A DNA stretch of 64,000 nt from Hahellaceae bacterium. GTDB lineage: Bacteria > Pseudomonadota > Gammaproteobacteria > Pseudomonadales > Oleiphilaceae. Positions 47,123 to 54,420 of this stretch are shown here, piece by piece (within the stretch, counting starts at the first letter, position 1; each line of letters opens with the position of its first letter). The notes beneath the pieces were generated by a model that did not search any database, was not told the origin of the DNA, and saw only the letters and a list, made by a program, of their open reading frames with translations. The stretch covers positions 434,001 through 498,000 of the forward strand of contig JADJWY010000023.1 of assembly GCA_016716085.1 (NCBI GenBank), given 5' to 3'. The position numbers and the translations under genes are program-made.

Positions 47123-49105
47123 GGCGTCGTGATTGACGAGGGTGATCTCACTCAGAGTCTTCAGTGTGGCAAGGTCCACCGGTTTTAGCAGTGCTCGATC
47201 AATATCGTGTCGACTGCAAAATTCACGAGACAAACTCTCACCCGAGAGCGCTATGATAGGAGTGCCTTGGGGAAGGCGCGCTCTCAAACGAGGCGCCAGC
47301 TCCACGCCGGTGATGTCCGGTAGATTCATGTCCAATAGCACCAGCGAGGGGAGCATTGAGGTCACCTGCTCTAACGCCGAGCGACCGTTTGCTGCGACAG
47401 TTACCGTCCAACCGAGGCATTCAAGCAAGCTGGATGTGGCCTCAGCCGCATCTCTGTTGTCTTCAACTAATAGAATTTGGGGTGGATAATCCAGTGGTGC
47501 CCTCGGAGCCTCGGTACTGCTGAGATTCAGGAAGGATCGAATACTCTGTAGTAAAAGCGATTTTTTAACCGGCTTGCTCAGAAATTCACTGCAGCCGCTT
47601 GCGATGATAATTTCGCGCTCCCCTTTCATAGCGCCTGCTGTCAGGGCAATGATTGGAATTTCAAAACCCAGCATGCGGATTTTCTGTGTCGACTCCAGTC
47701 CATTCATGACAGGCATCTGCATATCCATCAGAATCAAGTCGATGGGAGATCCACTCGCCGAAGCCGATGTAACCCGGTCGATGGCCTGGCGACCATTTTC
47801 CGCTTCAATCACAGTTAATCCTGTTGGCTCAAGCCAGATTCGGAGAAGGTTACGCAAATCGCTGTTGTCTTCTACAATCAGCACGATTCCAGTGAGCGTC
47901 GGTAGCGCAGATGCTTTGGGCAGCACCTGAAACAATTCGGGGCTCAGCGGCTGACGCTTGCTCTTGTTTTCGATACCCGCATCGATCGTCAGCCGAAATG
48001 TACTCCCGATGCCGGGCTGGCTGCTAACCGAAATATCTCCACCGAGTCGTTGAGCCAGTTGTCGGCTGATATTCAGGCCCAATCCAGTTCCCTCGGCGCC
48101 ACTGCTGTCATTGTTAAGTCGACTAAACGGTTGGAACAGCCTGCCGAGGTCCTGAGCGCGAATTCCCGGCCCTTGATCAATGACATCAAAGATCAGTCGC
48201 TCCTGCCCCTCAACTACAACAATCTGCAGTCTCAGATCAATCGTACCCTTCTCTGAGAATTTGATAGCATTGCTGAGCAGGTTGATCAGAATCTGCCGCA
48301 AACGCACACTGTCAGAATGGATGACCTCAGGGATGTCCCCGACGGAACTAAATTTCAGCGTGAGCCCGCGATCTCGGGCGGTGACAACCATCATGTCGTA
48401 AAGTTCAGCGAGAAACGTGCTGAGTGACAAACTGCTAATCTCTATTTCAAGATTTCCACTTTCTATTTTGGAGAGGTCGAGAACGTCATTCAGAAGACTT
48501 CGCAAATGGATACTGTTTCGACGTATGGTCATCAAAGACTGCCGCGACTTTTCATCTGGCGCCTCTGATAACATGACATCTGTGTAGCCTAAAATCGCAG
48601 CCAGAGGGGTGCGTAGTTCATGGCTAAGATGGGCCAGAAAAGTGGTTTTGGAACGGTTTTCCGTCTCAGCCCGAATCCGTTCCAGTCGCTCGATTTCCAT
48701 ATCCCTTCGTGAGAGAGCATAGCGAACCGCTCTGGCCAAGGTACGACTGGTCAAATTCTGTTTGGAAAGGTAGTCTACGGCACCATGTCGTAAGGCCATA
48801 GCATCTGTCTGTAGATCTTCCTGACCGGTTAGCATGATGACCGGCGCGAGAAAGCCCACGGAACGCGCATGTTTTAACAGTTCGATCCCATCCGACGGCC
48901 CCAAATGAAAGTCCATCAAACACAGATCGTGGCGATTTTGTGCCATGACATCGCGGGCCTTTTCCGGCGTATTGACCCACTCCAACACGAATTGATTTAT
49001 AAAAATATCTTCGAGAAATTCACGTGTCAGAATGTAGTCATCTTCGTCGTCCTCAATCAAGAGAAGATGAACCGGTGAAGCGGGGTCGGCGATCCGGGTT
49101 GGCAT
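47111..49105 (-). CDS. Hybrid histidine kinase REC-HisKA-HATPase-REC-REC
   Basis: A 664-residue soluble hybrid kinase with no membrane helix. Order: N-terminal receiver (LLLIEDDEDDY, phospho-Asp65 in CLMDFHLG), HisKA with His162 (FLAHLSHELRTPL), HATPase (ILINLLSNAIKFSEKG, FDVIDQGPGIRA, GTGLGLNI), second receiver (VLIVEDNSD, LILMDMQMPVMNG) and third receiver (ILLVEDNRDAA, LVLLDMNLPDITG). Input must come from other proteins, most likely through the first receiver. It is last of five genes in a compact operon and begins 5 bases after the single-domain regulator, with a GAGGAATAGG SD. Confidence 0.92.
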   Translation of the reverse strand: MPTRIADPASPVHLLLIEDDEDDYILTREFLEDIFINQFVLEWVNTPEKARDVMAQNRHDLCLMDFHLGPSDGIELLKHARSVGFLAPVIMLTGQEDLQTDAMALRHGAVDYLSKQNLTSRTLARAVRYALSRRDMEIERLERIRAETENRSKTTFLAHLSHELRTPLAAILGYTDVMLSEAPDEKSRQSLMTIRRNSIHLRSLLNDVLDLSKIESGNLEIEISSLSLSTFLAELYDMMVVTARDRGLTLKFSSVGDIPEVIHSDSVRLRQILINLLSNAIKFSEKGTIDLRLQIVVVEGQERLIFDVIDQGPGIRAQDLGRLFQPFSRLNNDSSGAEGTGLGLNISRQLAQRLGGDISVSSQPGIGSTFRLTIDAGIENKSKRQPLSPELFQVLPKASALPTLTGIVLIVEDNSDLRNLLRIWLEPTGLTVIEAENGRQAIDRVTSASASGSPIDLILMDMQMPVMNGLESTQKIRMLGFEIPIIALTAGAMKGEREIIIASGCSEFLSKPVKKSLLLQSIRSFLNLSSTEAPRAPLDYPPQILLVEDNRDAAEATSSLLECLGWTVTVAANGRSALEQVTSMLPSLVLLDMNLPDITGVELAPRLRARLPQGTPIIALSGESLSREFCSRHDIDRALLKPVDLATLKTLSEITLVNHDASQQ

Positions 49106-49110
49106 GGTAC

Positions 49111-49572
49111 CTATTCCTCCCGATGGGGTGGAAGCTGAACAATCTCAAGCCAATAACGCCCGAGCGAACGCATCAGCTCAACCAGCCCAGTGAACGTGAC
49201 GGGTTTCGATATGTAGGATGCAGCCCCCAGTTCGTAGCCTTTAAGCATGTCTTCTTCTGCTTTTGAGGTGGTCAAGATTACAACGGGAATAGATCTGAAG
49301 CGGGGATGAGTTTTGATTTCGTGAAGTGCGGCTCGCCCATCCATACGTGGCATATTAAGATCCAGTAAAATCAGATCTGGCCGTGGGGACTTTTCCGGAT
49401 CGGAAAACTCACCCTTGCGTTCAAGGTATTCCATTAGCTCTACCCCATCGTTCACACATTTAAGGGTGTTGATCAGCCGGCTTTCCTCCATGGCTTCCTT
49501 ACACAATTGCTGATCGTCGATGTCATCGTCAGCCATCAGGATCACGATGGGTTGTCTAGTGGGGGAGTTCAT
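49111..49572 (-). CDS. Single-domain response regulator (Rcp1-like)
   Basis: A 153-residue receiver without output domain: acidic pocket ADDDIDD, phospho-Asp71 in LILLDLNMPRMDG, Thr/Ser in ILTTSK and Lys in ISKPVTF. The DDDxDD start and the long loop resemble Rcp1-type regulators paired with bacteriophytochrome or CHASE3 kinases. The start (MNSPTRQPIVILMADDD) lies 17 bases inside the end of the kinase gene, so the two are coupled. Probably the direct target of that kinase. Confidence 0.9.
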   Translation of the reverse strand: MNSPTRQPIVILMADDDIDDQQLCKEAMEESRLINTLKCVNDGVELMEYLERKGEFSDPEKSPRPDLILLDLNMPRMDGRAALHEIKTHPRFRSIPVVILTTSKAEEDMLKGYELGAASYISKPVTFTGLVELMRSLGRYWLEIVQLPPHREE

Positions 49573-51058
49573 GGGGTTTTTCCTCGATGTCTGAATGCGG
49601 CTGTGGCTGCCTGGAAGGCAACTCAATTAAAAAGGTAGAACCCTCTCCTGGATGGCTGGTTGCAGTTATCCGGCCATCATGACGTTCTATAATGCGGCGA
49701 CACACTGCCAATCCAATACCGGTGCCTTCATATTCGCCGCGTTGGTGTAGCCGCTGGAATGGACTGAAGATACGATCCACGTACTGCTCGTCAAAGCCAA
49801 TTCCATTATCTCTGACAGTAATCTCATGCCACGAGACACCTTCTAATGCGGCCTTTTCGGGCAAGGGCCTTGAATGGATCTGGATAACAGGGGGTATGCC
49901 CTTACGCGTAAACTTTAGAGCATTACCCAATAGATTTTGAAAGAGTTGTTTCATTTGCCATGGCGCGCACTCAATTTCAGGCAATGGGTCAATGTGAATT
50001 TGCGCCTTTGTCTCTTCGATCTTTACCTCAAGATCATCCATGACCTGCGTTACGATGTCGTTGAGTGGGATAATTTCGAGGGTCTGTTGCTTGGTAACAA
50101 CGCGGGAATAGGTCAGTAGGTCGCTAATCAGGTTCGACATTCGCTCAGCAGCGCTGCGCATGCGCGCAATGTAATCTGCCCCCTGCTCATCAAGAATCTG
50201 ACTGTATTTGGTTTGCAGGCGGTCCCCGAAGGCACGAATTTTTCTGAGCGGTTCCTGTAAGTCGTGCGAAGCGACAAAAGCAAAATCCTGCAATTCCCGA
50301 TTGCTTCGTTCGAGTTCACGGGAGTAACGTGTAATGGTTGCTGTTCGCTCTTTAACCTTTTCTTCCAGGTCTTCATTCGCCAATCGCAGAAGGTCAGCGA
50401 CGGCCTGATTAGCTTTCGCATTTCGACCGACAAACAGATAAACACTCAACAGCAGCACAACGCTTACACCCAGCGAAACCAGCGACAAAATCAATGATTG
50501 TTGCCGTCCTTCGCTTACATCCTCTCGACGCTTGGTCAGCAAGTCGTCTTCTGCAGCGGTCATTTCGTTAACAATTTTTTTGATCTCGTTCATATAATGC
50601 AGGCCCAGGTCAGAATCGATAAGGGCTTCAGCGTTCCCAGTACGCCCGGTCTTCACCAGTTCAATAGAGCGTTTCATTTCCTCTATTTTCTGATTGGTTA
50701 AGGTGACAAATTTTTGGAAACGCTCCTTTTGACCGGGTAATTCTGTCGTTACACTACTCATTAGAGGAATAAGTGTGTAAAGGTTTTGTATCGACTGATA
50801 GTAATCGGTGAGGTAATTTTCATCGCCTGTGATGACGTAGCCTCGTTGTCCTGTTTCAGCACCTTGAACGGCGACGTATGTATCCCGAATGATTGATTTC
50901 ACGCTCTGTGCATGAATAAGGCTGTCTGACGCCTGCAGGAAAACCCGTAAAGTCAGATAGCTGTATATGCCATTCCCTAACAGGACCAGGAAGGCAACCA
51001 AAAAAGGCCATAGCCAGCCCTTGCCAAGCGCTACATTTATCGGATCGTTATTGGTCAT
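49556..51058 (-). CDS. CHASE3-domain sensor histidine kinase
   Basis: A 500-residue membrane kinase. TM1 is about residues 15-37. The periplasmic CHASE3 domain is about 40-185 (hallmark GAETGQRGYVITGDENYL) and TM2 about 188-211. A coiled coil leads to HisKA with His265 (FVASHDLQEPLRKI), then HATPase (LFQNLLGNALKFTRKG, GIGFDEQYVDRIFSPF, GTGIGLAVC). It overlaps the preceding mini-HisKA gene by 11 bases and the following regulator by 17. The ligand of CHASE3 domains is generally unknown. Confidence 0.93.
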   Translation of the reverse strand: MTNNDPINVALGKGWLWPFLVAFLVLLGNGIYSYLTLRVFLQASDSLIHAQSVKSIIRDTYVAVQGAETGQRGYVITGDENYLTDYYQSIQNLYTLIPLMSSVTTELPGQKERFQKFVTLTNQKIEEMKRSIELVKTGRTGNAEALIDSDLGLHYMNEIKKIVNEMTAAEDDLLTKRREDVSEGRQQSLILSLVSLGVSVVLLLSVYLFVGRNAKANQAVADLLRLANEDLEEKVKERTATITRYSRELERSNRELQDFAFVASHDLQEPLRKIRAFGDRLQTKYSQILDEQGADYIARMRSAAERMSNLISDLLTYSRVVTKQQTLEIIPLNDIVTQVMDDLEVKIEETKAQIHIDPLPEIECAPWQMKQLFQNLLGNALKFTRKGIPPVIQIHSRPLPEKAALEGVSWHEITVRDNGIGFDEQYVDRIFSPFQRLHQRGEYEGTGIGLAVCRRIIERHDGRITATSHPGEGSTFLIELPSRQPQPHSDIEEKPHELPH

Positions 51059-51266
51059 TATTGGCCGTAAGTATTCTGCTGCATTGACGGCATTCCTCTA
51101 TGATCCGGTCAAGACTCTTCAGGATGGCTGACGTAGGTTTCCCAGTCTCAATTTGCAGTTTTGCCAATTCAGCACTGACCGATATCGTGTTTAAAGGATT
51201 GCGAATTTCATGAATCAAAGACTTCATAGCATCTCGTTGAGATTCACCCGCTTCATGTGATGTCAT
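51048..51266 (-). CDS. Stand-alone HisKA (dimerisation/phosphoacceptor) mini-protein
   Basis: A 72-residue protein consisting only of the two-helix HisKA domain: H-box SLIHEIRNPLNTISVSAELA with His19, and second helix SLDRIIEECRQCSRIL. There is no HATPase, receiver or membrane helix, and the gene is not a broken kinase: it overlaps the upstream regulator (14 bases) and the downstream CHASE3 kinase (11 bases) in two frames. It could be phosphorylated in trans as a phosphotransfer protein, or form mixed dimers with the neighbouring kinases. Both are inference. Confidence 0.8.
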   Translation of the reverse strand: MTSHEAGESQRDAMKSLIHEIRNPLNTISVSAELAKLQIETGKPTSAILKSLDRIIEECRQCSRILTANNDQ

Positions 51267-52584
51267 TGGTCCCCTCGTATTCGTTGAGTCTGTTGTATAG
51301 CGTTTTCAGGCTGATACCCAATACGTCGGCGGTCTGCTTTTTGTCTCCTCCGAAATGGGCCAGCGTCATCGTAATGAGTTCCCGTTCAATCTCACTTATT
51401 GTTTTTCCAACTTGCAATCCCTTGCTGGTCTGTGAATTTGATTTAGCAAAAGGCGAGCCAAAATTGTCTGGCCAGCTTAAATGTTTCTGTCCCGGTGGCG
51501 TAAGAATGAAGGCTCTATGTACCGCGTGGCGCAATTCTCGGACATTTCCCGGCCAATCGTAGTCCTGAAGCCGTTGAAGTGCCTCCTTATCTATCGTATG
51601 CGCTGTGCCATTCTCAAGGTTCAGGCCCTGTAAAAAGAATTCCACAAGCAAGGGGATATCTTCTTTGCGTTGGCGTAAAGGTGGAATCATTATTGGAAAT
51701 ACGGCAAGGCGGAAATAGATGTCTTCCCTCAAGCAGTTTCGCTCTGCGATTTCTTCGGTGGTTCGGTTTGTTGCCGAAACGATACGGCAACTGACGGGAA
51801 GTTCAGCCGTGCCTCCAACCCTGACCACTTGATTAGTTTCCAGTACCCTTAGCAGGCTAGGCTGCAGATCAATCGGCATTTCCGTAATTTCATCCAGAAA
51901 CAGAGTGCCTTTTTCGGCGCGTTCAAATAAGCCGACTTTTCGCGCAATGGCGCCGGTAAAGGCCCCTTTTTCATGACCAAATAATTCACTGCCGATGAGT
52001 TCGCGTGAAATGGCCCCGCAGTTCGCCGCAACAAAAGGGCCTTGATAATGACTGGCATTATGGAGCGCTCTGGCAACCAATTCTTTGCCGACCCCACTTT
52101 CACCCATCAACATCACGTTTGCTCGACTGCTGGCAACCCGTTCAATCATTTCATAAAGCGCTTTCATCGCAGGGCTTTCGCCGATCAGACAGCCGAAATG
52201 CGAGATCTCAGCAACATAGTCCGAGTTCGTGCGTTCTATTTTGCTCAGTAGCGCTTTAATTTGATCAAGATCTAATGGTTTAAGAAGATAGCTCAGGTCG
52301 GGGCCGCACAAACTACGAACCATGGACTTCACGTTGGGGTTTCCTGTCACGATTGCAATGTGGCCCGCGTGCTTGAGGCTGTTCAGAGACTCCATGATTT
52401 GCAGACCACTGCCATCGGGTAGCATCAGGTCCAGAATGGCAAGGTCAAAACGGGTCCCCACAATAAGTTGTCTGGCTTCTTCGAGGGTCGCCGCGCATTG
52501 AGCTGTATGTCCCAGAAGTTCCAAAATGTCCTGGGTGGCCTGGGTGAAACCAGTGTCATCATCCAGCAATAAAATATGTGCCAC
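51253..52584 (-). CDS. Sigma-54-dependent response regulator (NtrC family)
   Basis: A 443-residue activator. Receiver residues 1-115 with phospho-Asp52 (LAILDLMLPDGSG); AAA+ domain with Walker A GESGVGKE (161-168), the sigma-54 contact loop GAFTGA (207-212), Walker B GTLFLDEITEMP and the arginine-finger region; C-terminal Fis-type HTH (DKKQTADVLGISLKTLYNRL). It is first in the five-gene operon and divergent from the BON gene, which has a -24/-12 promoter, so the likely targets include that gene and csbD. Confidence 0.94.
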   Translation of the reverse strand: MAHILLLDDDTGFTQATQDILELLGHTAQCAATLEEARQLIVGTRFDLAILDLMLPDGSGLQIMESLNSLKHAGHIAIVTGNPNVKSMVRSLCGPDLSYLLKPLDLDQIKALLSKIERTNSDYVAEISHFGCLIGESPAMKALYEMIERVASSRANVMLMGESGVGKELVARALHNASHYQGPFVAANCGAISRELIGSELFGHEKGAFTGAIARKVGLFERAEKGTLFLDEITEMPIDLQPSLLRVLETNQVVRVGGTAELPVSCRIVSATNRTTEEIAERNCLREDIYFRLAVFPIMIPPLRQRKEDIPLLVEFFLQGLNLENGTAHTIDKEALQRLQDYDWPGNVRELRHAVHRAFILTPPGQKHLSWPDNFGSPFAKSNSQTSKGLQVGKTISEIERELITMTLAHFGGDKKQTADVLGISLKTLYNRLNEYEGTNDIT

Positions 52585-52816
52585 GGAGGCTCTCCAAATA
52601 GTACGTCGTTGGTGTGCAGGGTAATAAAATTTCAGGTCAGTGTACTTTACACTCTCGTAAAAAGACTACCCAAATGGCCAGGCAAAGCTCAGCTTTGAAA
52701 GAATGTCGCCATTTTTTGTAAAAATTACCCTAACGATCCCTGCTTCTAAAAATTTTCAGGCCCTTACTTCGTAGAAACTCATCTCTTAAGCCAATAAATC
52801 TCTGGCTTACACGTTA

Positions 52817-52833
52817 TTGGCACGGTAATCGCT
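52817..52833 (+). promoter_or_regulatory. Sigma-54 (-24/-12) promoter of the BON gene
   Basis: TTGGCACGGTAATCGCT matches the consensus TTGGCACG-N4-TTGCT with a single change (TCGC for TTGC) and exact spacing between GG and GC. The expected start is near 52844, 28 bases before the BON ATG at 52872. It is divergent from the sigma-54 activator gene. The rest of the gap (52585-52816) would hold the activator sites and the operon promoter, which I could not place. Confidence 0.75.
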
Positions 52834-52871
52834 AAGTTACTTATGAAACCTCTAACTCAGGAGTACATCCC

Positions 52872-53486
52872 ATGAAACGATTCAATTTGAAACCGCTTAC
52901 CCTTGTGTTGATGACTACAAGCCTGGCCTGGGGAGTAAATTGCTACGCTGAGCCGTCTCCCTCTACTCACCAGAAACTGGAAAATTTCGAGCATCAGGCC
53001 CAGCAAACATTTCAGGACGGGTGGAGAGAAGGAAAACTTGAGACCTCAATTCTGGTGAGTGATGAGTTGAGCCTTTTCGACATAGATGCCGAAGTGAGAG
53101 GCGACAAGGCTTACTTGAACGGTATCGTAAAGGACCCCGTCGAGAAACAGCTTGCTGAAGAGATCGCCCTAGGCGTTGATGGCATCGAAAAAGTGGAAAA
53201 TGCAATCATCGTTGACGAAGGTAAAGTTGCAGAGAAAGGTTCCTCATCAGGTAGCTCTGTAAAATCAGCAATCAGTGACGCCATGATTACGGCTCAAGTC
53301 AAAGTCAAATTACTCAGTACTGAAAATGTGCCTGCTTTAGACATCAACGTCGACACCGAATCGAAGGTCGTCAATCTTACTGGCCAGGTTCCATCAGAAG
53401 CGGTGAAAGAGTTGGTGGAGAAAATTGCTGAAAATACCGAAGGCGTAAAATCGGTTGAGAACGACATTACCGTCGCAAACAGTTGA
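52872..53486 (+). CDS. Periplasmic BON-domain protein (OsmY-like)
   Basis: A 204-residue exported protein: signal peptide to about residue 26 (LAWGVNCYA), a linker, BON domain 1 (ILVSDELSLFDIDAEVRGDK...GIEKVENAIIV), a Gly/Ser linker and BON domain 2 (AMITAQVKVKLLST...GVKSVENDITV). BON domains bind phospholipid surfaces; OsmY is induced by osmotic and envelope stress. A sigma-54 promoter lies upstream, which is unusual for an OsmY-like gene (usually RpoS). Confidence 0.9.
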   Translation: MKRFNLKPLTLVLMTTSLAWGVNCYAEPSPSTHQKLENFEHQAQQTFQDGWREGKLETSILVSDELSLFDIDAEVRGDKAYLNGIVKDPVEKQLAEEIALGVDGIEKVENAIIVDEGKVAEKGSSSGSSVKSAISDAMITAQVKVKLLSTENVPALDINVDTESKVVNLTGQVPSEAVKELVEKIAENTEGVKSVENDITVANS

Positions 53487-53543
53487 TTCACAGGAGGCTT
53501 CCTTCCAAAGGTTGTCGGACAACCCTTCGTCAACCTTTGCTTT

Positions 53544-53567
53544 GCTCTCCTCCGGGAGAGCGCTTTT
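53544..53567 (+). terminator. Terminator between the BON and dps-like genes
   Basis: GCTCTCC (53544-53550) and GGAGAGC (53555-53561) form a 7-bp stem followed by GCTTTT. Just before it is another self-complementary segment, GGTTGTCGGACAACC (about 53510-53524), nested in an outer AAAGGTTG/CAACCTTT pair. Confidence 0.65.
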
Positions 53568-53596
53568 AAACGTTTAATTGTTCAGGAGAATGAGTC

Positions 53597-54100
53597 ATGG
53601 CTACACCGACAGCCGTTACTTTGGATAACCGAAGCACGGGTACCCACTTGCAGATTGATAAGCATCATTTAGCTTCAATCGGCGATCAACTTATTCGCGT
53701 GCTTGCCGATTCATACAACACCTATTTATACACGCAATTCACGCACTGGAATGTACGGGGTATTGAGTTCTTTTCTCTGCATCAATTGTTTGAATCACAA
53801 TACAAGGAACTGGCTTCTGCCGTCGATTCAATCGCTGAGCGCCTGCGAACGCTTGGATTCAAAGCGCCTGGGTCCCTTTCTGGGTTCGCCGAAGCATCGT
53901 CGTTTGATCCTAAGCAGACAACAGACGTGCCTTCAATGATTAAAGAATTGATCGGATGCCACGAGGCAACACTCAAGACCCTGCGTGAGGCCGGCAAAGC
54001 AGCACAGTCAGGCGATGATCTGGCGACAGAGGATTTTTTAATCGCCCGACTGGGTCAGCACGAAAAAATGATTTGGATGTTAAGAAGTTTGTTGAACTAA
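53597..54100 (+). CDS. Dps/ferritin-like DNA-protection protein
   Basis: A 167-residue member of the Dps family. Ferroxidase-type residues lie in THWNVRGIEFFSLHQLFESQ and YKELASAVDSIAERLRTLG, the two-fold interface signature. Dps dodecamers oxidise and store iron and protect DNA from peroxide. AGGAGAATGAGTC precedes the ATG. It follows the BON gene and precedes a small lipoprotein gene; a terminator lies ahead, so it probably has its own promoter or depends on read-through. Confidence 0.9.
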   Translation: MATPTAVTLDNRSTGTHLQIDKHHLASIGDQLIRVLADSYNTYLYTQFTHWNVRGIEFFSLHQLFESQYKELASAVDSIAERLRTLGFKAPGSLSGFAEASSFDPKQTTDVPSMIKELIGCHEATLKTLREAGKAAQSGDDLATEDFLIARLGQHEKMIWMLRSLLN

Positions 54101-54116
54101 CCAAGAGGAAAGAACC

Positions 54117-54320
54117 ATGAAATCATTATTGAATAACCTAACGACTGTATCAGCTATCGGCTTGTTGTGTTTTGCCCTTCAAGCTTGTGATGCAAATGAT
54201 GGACCCATGGAATCTGCGGGCGAGCAAGTGGATAAAGCGGCTACAGATATGGAAAATGCTGTTGAAGATGCCTGTGAAGAGGCGAAGGAAGGTATGAAAG
54301 CTGAGGATACAGACTGTTAA
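54117..54320 (+). CDS. Small acidic lipoprotein
   Basis: A 67-residue precursor: signal peptide with lipobox FALQAC (Cys24), then an acidic, Cys-containing stretch (SAGEQVDKAATDMENAVEDA, CEEAKEGMKAEDTDC). Mature size is about 44 residues. It resembles small entericidin/YjbJ-neighbour lipoproteins with no assigned role. It begins 16 bases after the dps-like gene with AGAGGAAAG as SD, so the two are cotranscribed. Confidence 0.75.
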   Translation: MKSLLNNLTTVSAIGLLCFALQACDANDGPMESAGEQVDKAATDMENAVEDACEEAKEGMKAEDTDC

Positions 54321-54362
54321 GCAATACAAGAGTCACGACTACTACGCACGATCGTAGGTCTT

Positions 54363-54394
54363 GGATACTCTACCTTGCATTTGGTAGAGTATCC
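54363..54394. repeat. 12-bp perfect inverted repeat before pldA
   Basis: GGATACTCTACC (54363-54374) and GGTAGAGTATCC (54383-54394) are perfect complements with an 8-base spacer. No T run follows, so it may be an operator or mRNA-stabilising stem rather than an intrinsic terminator. It lies between the lipoprotein stop and the pldA start. Confidence 0.6.
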
Positions 54395-54420
54395 TCCAAT
54401 AACAAAAACGATTATAAATC

